From NCBI RefSeq assembly GCF_004122165.1, contig NZ_SBKO01000005.1, positions 1 to 64,000 of the forward strand: 64,000 nucleotides of DNA. Direction: 5' to 3'. This stretch comes from Flavobacterium amnicola. Lineage in GTDB: Bacteria; Bacteroidota; Bacteroidia; Flavobacteriales; Flavobacteriaceae. The position numbers and the translations under genes are program-made. The notes beneath the pieces were generated by a model, which did no database searches, was not told where the DNA came from, and saw only the letters and a list, made by a program, of their open reading frames with translations. Positions 8,201 through 16,002 of this stretch are shown here, in pieces (the stretch's first letter is position 1; each line of letters starts with the position of its first letter).

Positions 8201-9415
8201 ATGACCTATCAGGAAACAATTAACTGGATGTTTGCGCAGTTGCCTATGTATCAATTACAAGGGGCTTCTGCTTATAAAGCCGATTTGAACAACACGGTTT
8301 TATTAGCCAATCATTTGCAGCATCCAGAACAAAAATTTCAATCGGTTCACATCGCGGGAACCAACGGGAAAGGTTCAACTTCCTCAATGATAGCTTCGGT
8401 GCTTCAAGAGGCAGGTTATAAAGTGGGTTTGTATACTTCGCCGCATTTAAAGGATTTTAGAGAACGAATTAAAATCAATGGCGAAATGATTTCAGAAGAT
8501 TTTGTGGTCGATTTTATTGAAATTAACAAGTCTTTTTTTGAATCAAACAGTTTGAGTTTTTTCGAAATGACAGTGGGATTGGCCTTTGATTATTTTGCCA
8601 AAGAACAAGTAGATCTAGCCATTATTGAAGTCGGTATGGGTGGAAGGTTAGATTCTACAAATATTATTACTCCTTTGGTTTCGGTGATTACTAATATTGG
8701 TTTCGATCATACACAGTTCCTTGGTACTACTTTAACGTCAATTGCATCGGAAAAAGCAGGAATTATAAAGCCGAACATTCCTGTCGTTATTGGTGAATAT
8801 ACTCCAGAAACAAAAGAAGTGTTTTTGGCAAAAGCTTCGGAATGTAATGCAGAAATTTATTTTGCCTCCGATTTGATATCCAAAGAATATGACTCTGCTT
8901 TACTGGGCGATTATCAATTTCACAATAAAAAAACGGTGGTGCAAACTATTGAAGTGTTGCGAAACTATTTTACGATTTCAGAATCTGATTTGACAAACGG
9001 ATTGTTAAAGGTTGTTAAAAATACCGGTTTGTTGGGAAGATGGCAACAAATTAATGCGAACCCGAAAACAATTTGTGACACGGCGCATAACAGTCACGGA
9101 TTAAAAATTGTGCTGAATCAAATTCAAAAAGAAAAATTTGAACAATTACACTTTGTTTTAGGAGTAGTGAATGATAAAGATTTGGAAGATATTTTACCTT
9201 TATTTCCAAAAAATGCGAAATATTATTTTTGTAAACCCAATGTTCCTCGAGGTTTAGCAGCAGCAATTTTAAAAGCAAAAGCAGCAGAATATAATTTAAT
9301 TGGAGAAGTATTTGATTCGGTATCAGAAGCTTATGAAAAGGCACTAAAAAAGGCCCATCCAAACGATTTCATTTATATCGGTGGAAGTACTTTTGTAGTG
9401 GCAGAAATTGTGTAA
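8201..9415 (+). CDS. folC: Bifunctional folylpolyglutamate synthase/dihydrofolate synthase
   Basis: 404 residues. Adds glutamate to dihydropteroate and polyglutamylates folates, using ATP, in the cytoplasm. The P-loop 'GTNGKGSTSSM' is at residues 53-63. 'VDLAIIEVGMGGRLDSTNI' is the family's second signature, and the Mur-ligase-like C-terminal domain contains 'GRWQQINANPKTICDTAHN'. The length is typical. It is followed by the tRNA-Val promoter only 18 nt after its stop and appears monocistronic. Confidence 0.94.
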   Translation: MTYQETINWMFAQLPMYQLQGASAYKADLNNTVLLANHLQHPEQKFQSVHIAGTNGKGSTSSMIASVLQEAGYKVGLYTSPHLKDFRERIKINGEMISEDFVVDFIEINKSFFESNSLSFFEMTVGLAFDYFAKEQVDLAIIEVGMGGRLDSTNIITPLVSVITNIGFDHTQFLGTTLTSIASEKAGIIKPNIPVVIGEYTPETKEVFLAKASECNAEIYFASDLISKEYDSALLGDYQFHNKKTVVQTIEVLRNYFTISESDLTNGLLKVVKNTGLLGRWQQINANPKTICDTAHNSHGLKIVLNQIQKEKFEQLHFVLGVVNDKDLEDILPLFPKNAKYYFCKPNVPRGLAAAILKAKAAEYNLIGEVFDSVSEAYEKALKKAHPNDFIYIGGSTFVVAEIV

Positions 9416-9432
9416 TTTTTTTCAATTATTGT

Positions 9433-9462
9433 TTGCAGATATGAAAAACTGTTCTATATTTG
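9433..9462 (+). promoter_or_regulatory. Promoter of the tRNA-Val pair
   Basis: TTG (9433-9435, preceded by T), 19-nt spacer, TATATTTG (9455-9462). It is a perfect match to the flavobacterial consensus, 36 nt before the first tRNA. Confidence 0.85.
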
Positions 9463-9498
9463 CACCCACAATAACGGAAGATATTCTTCTTGTTTATT

Positions 9499-9573
9499 GG
9501 GCGATTAGCTCAGCTGGTTCAGAGCACCTCGTTTACACCGAGGGGGTCGGGGGTTCGAACCCCTCATCGCCCA
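9499..9573 (+). tRNA. tRNA-Val (anticodon UAC), copy 1
   Basis: 75 nt cloverleaf. Acceptor GGGCGAT pairs with ATCGCCC; the anticodon stem CCTCG/CGAGG encloses loop TTTACAC, giving anticodon TAC (Val). The T arm is GGGGGTTCGAACCCC. Discriminator A at 9573; the 3' CCA is not encoded. A false 69-residue open frame crosses both tRNAs. Confidence 0.97.
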
Positions 9574-9607
9574 CAAAATGTTTCTCGAAGACATTTAAAA
9601 TAATTTC

Positions 9608-9682
9608 GGGCGATTAGCTCAGCTGGTTCAGAGCACCTCGTTTACACCGAGGGGGTCGGGGGTTCGAACCCCTCATCGCCCA
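9608..9682 (+). tRNA. tRNA-Val (anticodon UAC), copy 2
   Basis: Identical over all 75 nt to copy 1 and spaced 34 nt after it, so the two are co-transcribed from one promoter and end at the same terminator. CCA is not encoded. Confidence 0.97.
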
Positions 9683-9685
9683 CAT

Positions 9686-9720
9686 AAAAAAAGCACTTCA
9701 TTTGAAGTGCTTTTTTTATT
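9686..9720. terminator. Terminator after the tRNA-Val pair, also serving the leftward membrane-protein gene
   Basis: Stem AAAAAAAGCACTTCA (9686-9700) with TGAAGTGC plus seven T (9703-9717). The stop codon of the converging gene lies within it (9716-9718). Confidence 0.88.
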
Positions 9721-10309
9721 TCTCATATTGATCTTCCATTTGTTTAATGGCATCAATCATCTCTTGTATCCTATCGTATTCTTTTTGTTTTTGTTTTTTA
9801 CCTAAATAGAAATACGCAAAGAGCATCCAACCGACATAAAGAAATAATACAAATGCTTTAAGACCAGTTGACATAGGTTGCATTACTTCAATAAAATAAA
9901 AGACAAATGCTATATTTAAAACTATAAAATAAGCAAGACTAATTTTGGTGCTTACTATTTGTTGAAAAGCATAATATTTTTCAAGTTGGTTTAAAGTTAG
10001 GGATGGTTTTTGAGTCAAATCTATTTTTCGCAACGTGATCATTTGTGATAATCGTACCAAAGAAAAAGCTGTAACGCATAAAGCCATTAACAATAATCCA
10101 ATATAAGTTGTTGACATTTTAAAATTAATTGTTGAGCCTACCCAAAATAAAACGGGTAATACTAAAACGAGAGTGGCAATTTGAAAAAACACTTTATTAG
10201 AATATTGTGTTCGGTCTTTTTTTGCTTTCGTGATGATTTGAGAAACATCAGGAAGCGTTGTTTGTTGCTGTTGTTTCCAGATTTCCTGAAGGTTATTAAA
10301 TTCTTTCAT
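9716..10309 (-). CDS. Membrane protein paired with ECF sigma factor, candidate anti-sigma
   Basis: 197 residues: a soluble N-terminus (MKEFNNLQEIWKQQQQ, about 40 residues), then two pairs of membrane helices (about 41-60, 68-88, 120-140 and 148-168) and a charged C-terminal tail. I recognise no named domain. It starts 14 nt inside the 3' end of the sigma gene, so coupling is tight. A paralogous arrangement with the same 'M-E-x-L/F..L...W' opening lies at 16003-16641. The position and the cytosolic N-terminal helix suggest an anti-sigma or sensor role. This is inference, since no zinc or ASD motif is present. Confidence 0.7.
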   Translation of the reverse strand: MKEFNNLQEIWKQQQQTTLPDVSQIITKAKKDRTQYSNKVFFQIATLVLVLPVLFWVGSTINFKMSTTYIGLLLMALCVTAFSLVRLSQMITLRKIDLTQKPSLTLNQLEKYYAFQQIVSTKISLAYFIVLNIAFVFYFIEVMQPMSTGLKAFVLFLYVGWMLFAYFYLGKKQKQKEYDRIQEMIDAIKQMEDQYEK

Positions 10310-10790
10310 ATTTCGAATAAATAGTGCTAAGTTGTTGTTTGATTCGGTGAATTTTTACTCTTAGATTTCCTTCTGAAATATCGGTAATCGATGCAATTTC
10401 AGCATAAGGAACTTCTTCTAATAAAAGTGTAATGATGAGTCGGTCGGATTCAGGTAATTCGCTAATACATTTGTATAAAAGCTGAATTTGATTTTCCTTT
10501 TCATCAGTATCTTCACTTATTTTTAAAACAGTTTTTTCAATATCTACTTTAGTCGTTTTTTTAGCATTTCTGATGTACAAAAGGCACGTATTAACAGTAA
10601 TTCGGTATAACCAAGTGCTGACTTGCGATTCGCCTCTGAATTTTTCTAAATTTTCCCAAACTTTTATGAATACTTCTTGCAGTAAATCATCCGCCTGCAT
10701 ACTGTCACCGGTGTACCCCAAACACAACCGATGGACTTTTTGAGAATAAGTGGAATAAATGTCTTTAAATTGATTTTCTATTGAACTCAC
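10296..10790 (-). CDS. ECF-type RNA polymerase sigma factor (first of two)
   Basis: 164 residues with the two ECF regions. Sigma2 covers about residues 10-75 ('DDLLQEVFIKVWENLEKFRGESQVSTWLYRITVN', core 'DLLQEVFIKVW'). Sigma4 covers about 105-160 ('LPESDRLIITLLLEEVPYAEIASI', with helix-turn-helix 'ISEGNLRVKIHRIKQQL'). It directs RNA polymerase to alternative promoters. It lies between an alpha/beta hydrolase gene (7-nt gap) and a membrane protein (overlap), forming a three-gene leftward operon. Confidence 0.93.
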   Translation of the reverse strand: MSSIENQFKDIYSTYSQKVHRLCLGYTGDSMQADDLLQEVFIKVWENLEKFRGESQVSTWLYRITVNTCLLYIRNAKKTTKVDIEKTVLKISEDTDEKENQIQLLYKCISELPESDRLIITLLLEEVPYAEIASITDISEGNLRVKIHRIKQQLSTIYSKYERI

Positions 10791-10797
10791 TATTTGT

Positions 10798-11706
10798 TTA
10801 TGATTTTGAGTTTAAAAATAAATCAATTTCGTTATAAAACCATTCTGGTTGATCATACATGATGAAATGTTTTGCTTCGGCTACTTTGATGGTTTTGTTT
10901 TTTAGCTGTACATATTGAATTCCGTACTCTTTTTCACTGGCTTCTTTGGTTCCCCAAAGGCTGGCTAAAATCAAAATAGGCGCTTCAATTTTTGAAATTT
11001 CTTGTCTTAAATCGGTTGTCGACATTTCTACTATCGTGCTACCTAAAGTTTTGCGATCACTTTTAAAACTCCATTCAGCAATTTGTTTGGCACGAACACT
11101 ATCATTTACCTGATACAACATGGCTTTGGTCATATTTTTCACATAACCCTCAGAAGGTAATGATTCAAAATTTTTGATTACTGCTTGTTTGTTAAATTGC
11201 GGATTGTTTTTAGTAATTTCAGCAGTGATTTCAGGTTTTCCTACCGCAGAAACAAATGGAAGTCCATCAACACAAATACTTTTTCCAAACATTTTTGGCT
11301 GGCTGCTTTGTAACCAAAGAGTCATGAATGCACCAAGACTGTGACCTATAATCATTGGTTTTTTTAATTTCTTATCGTTTACATATTGAATGATGTCATT
11401 GTGAACGGTTTTAAGTATTTCCTCATTTTCAATAGGTTTTACGCCTCCAAATCCTGCAATAGTAATTACATGAAGTTCGTATTTGTTTTTTAAATGTGCT
11501 ACGGTTTCTTTCCAAACGTCTCCACTACAAGAATATCCCGGAATTAATAATACCGGTTTTCCTTTGCCAATTACAGTTACTTCAAAAGAGTGTTGATTTT
11601 GTGCAAATACATTTACAAATGCAAGAATTGCGACTACTAAAATGATGACTTTTTTACTAAAGCTTCTAGAATTGTTTGTTTCGTTTGTGTGAATCATTGA
11701 TTTCAT
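10798..11706 (-). CDS. Secreted or membrane-anchored alpha/beta hydrolase
   Basis: 302 residues. A hydrophobic segment (about 19-33) ending 'VNVFAQ' is a signal peptide preceded by a rather long N-terminus; an internal ATG at codon 4 is an alternative start. The alpha/beta fold shows 'PVLLIPGYSCSGDVW' (oxyanion region), the nucleophile elbow 'GHSLGAF' (Ser about 123), and a late His in 'VAEAKHFIMYDQ'. It is probably a periplasmic esterase or related hydrolase; the substrate is unknown. It is first in the operon with an ECF sigma factor, so the hydrolase may belong to the stress response controlled by that sigma. Confidence 0.85.
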   Translation of the reverse strand: MKSMIHTNETNNSRSFSKKVIILVVAILAFVNVFAQNQHSFEVTVIGKGKPVLLIPGYSCSGDVWKETVAHLKNKYELHVITIAGFGGVKPIENEEILKTVHNDIIQYVNDKKLKKPMIIGHSLGAFMTLWLQSSQPKMFGKSICVDGLPFVSAVGKPEITAEITKNNPQFNKQAVIKNFESLPSEGYVKNMTKAMLYQVNDSVRAKQIAEWSFKSDRKTLGSTIVEMSTTDLRQEISKIEAPILILASLWGTKEASEKEYGIQYVQLKNKTIKVAEAKHFIMYDQPEWFYNEIDLFLNSKS

Positions 11707-11973
11707 AATTATTATTTTTTAGTTTGTTTATTTTCTCTTTTGATACAAACCGAAATCAATTGTTACAAAAAAAATAAAATTTTTTAATTAAAACTTTTAA
11801 AGTATTGAAAAACAATAACTTAAAATATATTTTTTTAGAAAATGACAAGTTAATGCATGTAAATTCTTGTAGAAAGTAGCATCACGGAAGGAAAGAAAGT
11901 GTAAAATATTCCTCTGTATACATTTTACAGTATAGATGATAAATCAAAGCTTGATTTGAATCGGAACAAACAA

Positions 11974-12429
11974 TTAAGATTGAATTTTTGTGTTAACTTC
12001 TAAATCTTTTATATAATCTTCATTTTCATAGAAGAAGCGTTCAAAAGCATCCATATGTTCGTTGAAAAAATCAAAAATAGTATTCCAAGTGGCTTTGTTG
12101 TTAATGCTAATTCCGTCAGTTTCCACCCATATTCTACTGATAATTTTACCAGATTCTAAGTAGTAATTTCTTTCGAAAATGGCTTCTGGTAAATAGTCTT
12201 CAAGTAAAATAGTTTTTAAAGATTCGACTTTTTCAAAATAAATTTTTCTTTTTTCTTCGTCTTTGGGTTCAATATCTAAAAGGACTTGCGCTTTTTTATT
12301 ATCTACAAAAAACTTGAAGCTTACATCTTTAATTTTAGTATTGTATAATAACCATTTTCGTGGATAAGCTTCCGCGAATTGTGTCCAAAATTCCTTTTTT
12401 ATTCTGATGCTTTCTTCTTTACTATACAT
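11974..12429 (-). CDS. DUF4268 domain-containing protein
   Basis: 151 residues, soluble, no signal peptide. The pattern 'KKEFWTQFAEAYPRKWLLYNTKIKDVSFKF' followed by 'ARVLLDI'-like strands and 'ERFFYENEDYIKDLE' matches the DUF4268 family as I know it from Flavobacteriia. The family is uncharacterised; its beta-rich core with 'IEPKDEEKRKIYFEKVESLK' resembles parts found near restriction-like proteins, but nothing here supports such a role. It is single-gene, divergent from the Nudix gene. The 267 nt upstream of its 3' end (11707-11973) hold no gene I can support. Confidence 0.75.
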   Translation of the reverse strand: MYSKEESIRIKKEFWTQFAEAYPRKWLLYNTKIKDVSFKFFVDNKKAQVLLDIEPKDEEKRKIYFEKVESLKTILLEDYLPEAIFERNYYLESGKIISRIWVETDGISINNKATWNTIFDFFNEHMDAFERFFYENEDYIKDLEVNTKIQS

Positions 12430-12531
12430 GGATTTGAATGACTTAAAATTGGTATATCAAAAAAAATGTCCTAAATTTATAAGATTGATTTGTAAGAATC
12501 AATAGGATTACTATTGTTAAAACTTGGCAAA

Positions 12532-13170
12532 ATGGACTTTTCTGATTTTTTAAAATATGTTCCAAAGATAGCAAATGAAATGCTTCCAGCGACGACAGCA
12601 CATGCAAAAATGGTGCCGCCCGAACGTATAGAATTTTTGGAACGCCAAAATCTAGCCAACGTAGTTCCGAAAAAAGCAGCCGTCTTGATGCTTTTATATC
12701 CTAAAAGTAATATTACACATTTGGCTTTAATCGTACGAAATTCGTACCCAGGAATTCATGCTTCTCAAATCGCTTTTCCAGGTGGTAAAGTCGAATTGTA
12801 TGACGCCGATTTATCACAAACGGCCTTAAGAGAAACGCATGAAGAAATAGGTGTGGAAAAAGATAAAGTATCAGTAATTAGGGCTTTTACAGAAGTGTAT
12901 ATCCCGCCGAGTAATTATTTGGTTTCTCCTTTTTTGGGTTTTTCTAGAGAAGAATTGACTTTTACATTGAGTCCAGACGAAGTTTCAGGATTGATAGAAT
13001 TACCTTTGTTGCAGTTTCTTGATGAAAGTATAATTGTAAATGTTGAGATGTCTACATCTTACGCTACTGATATTTCAGTACCTGCTTTTCAAATTGGAAA
13101 TCATTTGGTTTGGGGCGCCACCGCCATGATGATGAGTGAATTGAAAGATGTTATAAAAAGAGTCTTATAA
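12532..13170 (+). CDS. CoA-pyrophosphatase-type Nudix hydrolase
   Basis: 212 residues. It carries the NuCoA motif ('LIVRNSYPGIHASQIAFPGG') followed by the Nudix box 'GGKVELYDADLSQTALRE', 'THEEIG'. The pairing is that of coenzyme A diphosphatases (NUDT7/YeaB type), which cleave CoA to 3',5'-ADP and phosphopantetheine. The spacing between GG and RE is longer than in the general Nudix consensus, as in that subfamily. I chose the ATG at 12532 over the in-frame TTG at 12514. Confidence 0.88.
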   Translation: MDFSDFLKYVPKIANEMLPATTAHAKMVPPERIEFLERQNLANVVPKKAAVLMLLYPKSNITHLALIVRNSYPGIHASQIAFPGGKVELYDADLSQTALRETHEEIGVEKDKVSVIRAFTEVYIPPSNYLVSPFLGFSREELTFTLSPDEVSGLIELPLLQFLDESIIVNVEMSTSYATDISVPAFQIGNHLVWGATAMMMSELKDVIKRVL

Positions 13171-13208
13171 TTTTTTTGTAAATTCGCAGACTCAAATCAA
13201 AAAAAATT

Positions 13209-14024
13209 ATGGGTTTATTTAAAAGAAATCCTTTTGGTCATATTTTATTTATCAAACGCTGGTTAATCCGAATTTTCGGTGCTTTAACCCATCGTCGTTA
13301 TCGCGGTTTTAATGCATTACAAGTGGATGGTTCCGAAATTATACGCGATTTACCCGATACGAATGTATTGTTTATTTCCAACCATCAAACCTATTTTGCC
13401 GATGTAGTCGCGATGTTTCATGTCTTTAATGCCAGTTTAAAAGGTCGTGCTGATAATATCAAAAACATTGGTTATTTATGGGATCCTAAACTAAATATTT
13501 ACTATGTTGCAGCCAAAGAGACCATGCAATCTGGTTTATTACCCAGAATTTTAGCCTATGTTGGCGCTATAACAGTAGAAAGAACTTGGAGAGCAGGAGG
13601 GAAAGATTTGGATAAAAGCGAACAAAAAGAAGTTAACTTTAATGACACCGAAAACATCAAAATTGCCTTAGAAGATGGTTGGGTCATTACATTTCCGCAA
13701 GGAACAACCAAATCATTTAAACCGGTGAGAAAAGGGACTGCTCATATCATAAAACAGCACAAACCTATTGTAGTTCCTATTGTGATTGATGGATTTCGTC
13801 GCTCGTTTGATAAAAAAGGATTGCGATTAAAAAAGAAAGGTATACTTCAGTCCTTTACTGTAAAAGAGCCCCTTCAAATTGACTATGAAAATGAAACAAT
13901 TGAAGAAATTGTAGAAAAAATTGAATACGCGATTGAACAACATCCTTCTTTTTTAAAAGTACTTTCAGTTGAAGAAATTGAAGAACTGGAAGAATTGAAC
14001 AAAATGCGTTTGTGGAAATTGTAA
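13209..14024 (+). CDS. 1-acylglycerol-3-phosphate acyltransferase-like protein (PlsC family)
   Basis: 271 residues. Inner-membrane-associated acyltransferase of phospholipid synthesis. Motif I is 'SNHQTYFADV' (His about 59, Asp about 65), so the catalytic pair is spaced HX5D instead of the usual HX4D. Motif III reads 'FPQGTTKSF' where 'FPEGTRS' is usual. 'KGTAHIIKQHKPIVVPIVIDGF' matches the region after motif III. The deviations may mark a Bacteroidetes subfamily with another acceptor. It lies 38 nt after the Nudix gene on the same strand and could be co-transcribed. Confidence 0.8.
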   Translation: MGLFKRNPFGHILFIKRWLIRIFGALTHRRYRGFNALQVDGSEIIRDLPDTNVLFISNHQTYFADVVAMFHVFNASLKGRADNIKNIGYLWDPKLNIYYVAAKETMQSGLLPRILAYVGAITVERTWRAGGKDLDKSEQKEVNFNDTENIKIALEDGWVITFPQGTTKSFKPVRKGTAHIIKQHKPIVVPIVIDGFRRSFDKKGLRLKKKGILQSFTVKEPLQIDYENETIEEIVEKIEYAIEQHPSFLKVLSVEEIEELEELNKMRLWKL

Positions 14025-14062
14025 AACAGCAATAAATTTTTAGGAACTATTTTGAATTGTTT

Positions 14063-14944
14063 TTATGGTAGTAACAATTCAAAATATTTTCGAACCGATT
14101 TATCGTTGTCCTGTAATCCCATTTCAAGATGATTCTTAGTATTCTCTAATTTGTGTAAGGCTATTATTGATTCTTGTCTTATATGTGGGATACAATGTTT
14201 TTTGGAAAGTTCCATCAAGAAATTTTTTGTTTCATCGTCTCCAAATTTTGAAGCCAAATCTATTATTCCAAATTTAGATTCGGTAGACCCTTTGATAAGC
14301 CCGCTTATTTTTTGGTTTGGAATATCAAATTCATATTGTTTCATGTTGAATTGATTATACGATTTTAGGATCACATTTATGGCTAATGAATCTTCAGTAG
14401 TAGGAGGTAACTGAATATGAATGTCTTTTGATGGTTCATAAAAGATTGCTCTTTTTTCACAAAGGTTTGTGTGAATAGAAAAATCCAGTTGAACATCTTC
14501 TCCCACATATCCAATGGTTTTATTGTAATCGTATTGCCAAATTTTTGTCCAATATCCTTCTCCTTTATATCCCGTAGTTAATAATGCAAAATTATGATCA
14601 TGTGCATAATTATACGAAAATACTTGATTTTGAGAATTTTTAATGATACTGTTTTCAGATAGCATCGGCCAATACGTTGCTCTTATGTAATAATCATCTG
14701 TATTGTATAATAAAAAACTTTGTTCGTTGTAACTATTCTCTGATTGGAATCCGGATAGATTGTCTTTTAATTCTTCATTCAAATAATTGATAAAGAAATT
14801 TCGATTATTGCCTAACATTAATAGTTCATCTTTGATACTCAAAAGGGAATCAATATTGTCAAATTCAATTTTAGAATTAGCGATTTCAATAAATTCTTTT
14901 AATTCTAGGCTTTTATTACTGGTATCGTTAAATAGTATTGGCAT
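14063..14944 (-). CDS. HEAT-repeat protein with His-rich cupin-like core
   Basis: 293 residues, no signal peptide or membrane segment. An N-terminal helical region (1-70) is followed by a beta-rich core (about 75-195) with 'YIRATYWPML', 'YNYAHDHNFALLTTGYKGEG' (a His-x-His cluster), 'IWQYDY' and 'EPSKDIHIQLPP'. This pattern suggests a metal-binding cupin-like barrel, perhaps an enzyme. The C-terminal 90 residues form HEAT-like helices ('PHIRQESIIALHKLE', 'DNDKSVRKYFELLLP'). I know no characterised member. It overlaps the 3' end of the upstream paralogue by 17 nt. It probably acts with it and with the small peptide encoded upstream. Confidence 0.7.
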   Translation of the reverse strand: MPILFNDTSNKSLELKEFIEIANSKIEFDNIDSLLSIKDELLMLGNNRNFFINYLNEELKDNLSGFQSENSYNEQSFLLYNTDDYYIRATYWPMLSENSIIKNSQNQVFSYNYAHDHNFALLTTGYKGEGYWTKIWQYDYNKTIGYVGEDVQLDFSIHTNLCEKRAIFYEPSKDIHIQLPPTTEDSLAINVILKSYNQFNMKQYEFDIPNQKISGLIKGSTESKFGIIDLASKFGDDETKNFLMELSKKHCIPHIRQESIIALHKLENTKNHLEMGLQDNDKSVRKYFELLLP

Positions 14945-15755
14945 TTTCGGAGTTTAATAGTTTTAGAGATTCTTTTGCTGCTTTTTGAATTTCAGGATGC
15001 GAGTCTAACAGCATTTTTTTTAACTGAATAATTCCCGAATCATAATCCAAATTGATTAGCGCTTTCAATGCTTCCCATCGAATTGAATGGTTTTCGTTTG
15101 ATTGCAATGTGTTATGAATAAAATCTAAAGAATCTTGATTTCCAATTTCGGATAAAATTTTTAGTGTAGAAATAAGACGGTTATCATTTTGATCTGTAGA
15201 AATGAGCCTAATAGGTGCTAAGGTGTTTGTGTCATATTCCCAAATGAAATTCTCATAATCAATTAACTTGGTTAAACTTAGAAAATATACAGGGCTGTTA
15301 TTTTCAAATCGTATAAGATTATAAAATTTTTCAATAAAAATGGTGACGTTTGATTTTAAAATGTTGGATTCAATTATTTCTAATTTCGAGTCTTTTAATA
15401 AAATATTTGGCTGACAGCTTTTTTTCTGCGAATAGATGCTGTAGCTGTTATTGTTTTGATCAGAAAATAGAGGACAGAAAAAAACATCAGAATTATTAGA
15501 ATACAATTTTTTTGGATTCTTTCGACCAGCATTGTCTAGTATAATTAAAGATAATTCGAAATAGCTTGTATTGTCAATTTTGTAGCGTGTTGAGGAAGAA
15601 TCAATTGGAAAATAATAATCCAATTTGGTTAAATTTTTTAAATGGTAATTTAAAAAATTTGTTATTGAGAAAGTTGAAGAAAGTTGAGATAAATTATGAC
15701 AGATTTCTGCATTATCCAGTCCTTCTAGTTTGTGTAAAAACGATTTATAGTCCAT
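14928..15755 (-). CDS. HEAT-repeat protein, paralogue lacking the His motif
   Basis: 275 residues, soluble. The order is the same as in the downstream protein: an N-terminal helical part (MDYKSFLHKLEGLDNAEI), a middle beta-rich part, and C-terminal HEAT-like repeats ('HSIRWEALKALINLDYDSG', 'SHPEIQKAAKESLKLL') that align with those of its neighbour. The HDH cluster is absent, so it may be a non-catalytic partner or substrate-recognition subunit. The ATG at 15755 follows directly on the T-run of a terminator hairpin; the frame's earlier start at 15785 would lie inside that hairpin and was rejected. Composition is very rich in Asn, Lys and Ile. Confidence 0.65.
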   Translation of the reverse strand: MDYKSFLHKLEGLDNAEICHNLSQLSSTFSITNFLNYHLKNLTKLDYYFPIDSSSTRYKIDNTSYFELSLIILDNAGRKNPKKLYSNNSDVFFCPLFSDQNNNSYSIYSQKKSCQPNILLKDSKLEIIESNILKSNVTIFIEKFYNLIRFENNSPVYFLSLTKLIDYENFIWEYDTNTLAPIRLISTDQNDNRLISTLKILSEIGNQDSLDFIHNTLQSNENHSIRWEALKALINLDYDSGIIQLKKMLLDSHPEIQKAAKESLKLLNSENANTI

Positions 15756-15757
15756 AT

Positions 15758-15790
15758 AAAAAAAAACTGTGAAGGTTAACTTCACAGTTT
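15758..15790 (-). terminator. Attenuator-like terminator between the peptide gene and the HEAT genes
   Basis: Stem arms 15780-15790 and 15764-15774 (AAACTGTGAAG / CTTCACAGTTT, 11 bp perfect, loop 5 nt) are followed on the minus strand by nine T (15766-15758). The run ends 2 nt before the HEAT-gene ATG. Partial read-through would give many peptide transcripts and few enzyme transcripts. Confidence 0.8.
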
Positions 15791-15806
15791 GATTACAAGT
15801 TAAAAT

Positions 15807-15938
15807 TTAATCTGCTAGCCAAGTTGCTATACTTGTTCCAACATATACTCCTACGGCTACGATAACTGTAGTTGATGTGGCATCACTCAGATTTGAAGTT
15901 ACAGGATTCTGTAAATCCACTAATTTTAAATTTCTCAT
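15807..15938 (-). CDS. 43-residue peptide, candidate RiPP/bacteriocin-like precursor
   Basis: The frame runs from ATG at 15938 to TAA at 15807. The N-terminal half is polar and leader-like (MRNLKLVDLQNPVTSNLSDA). The C-terminal half is Thr/Val/Gly-rich and hydrophobic (TSTTVIVAVGVYVGTSIATW, ending LAD), with no Cys and no GG cleavage site. It has its own candidate promoter and its own terminator hairpin, and is followed by two HEAT-repeat genes. The arrangement, a short peptide expressed above downstream helper proteins, is typical of peptide-maturation loci, but the function is inferred. It could instead be a small membrane peptide. No homologue was recognised. Confidence 0.6.
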   Translation of the reverse strand: MRNLKLVDLQNPVTSNLSDATSTTVIVAVGVYVGTSIATWLAD

Positions 15939-15962
15939 AAAGTTTGTTTATTTAGATTTAGT

Positions 15963-15970
15963 CAAAAATA
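15963..15970 (-). promoter_or_regulatory. Candidate -7 box of the small peptide gene
   Basis: On the minus strand TATTTTTG, 24 nt upstream of the ATG and inside the 64-nt gap after the membrane-protein gene. No TTG occurs 17-23 nt further up, so an alternative sigma factor, perhaps the neighbouring ECF factor, is possible. Confidence 0.4.
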
Positions 15971-16002
15971 AATAAAATATAAGAATAATCTTACTTTTTT
16001 AT

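Noticed and set aside
9408-9617. 69-codon open frame after folC
   Set aside because: It runs straight through a tRNA-Val gene and its promoter; no coding character.
11707-11973. Small gene or RNA in the 267-nt gap upstream of the hydrolase-sigma operon
   Set aside because: AT-rich, without a convincing open frame, hairpin or tRNA-like fold; only the operon's leader is expected here.
11974-12429. DUF4268 protein as part of a restriction or defence system
   Set aside because: No methylase, nuclease or helicase gene adjoins; neighbours are housekeeping genes.
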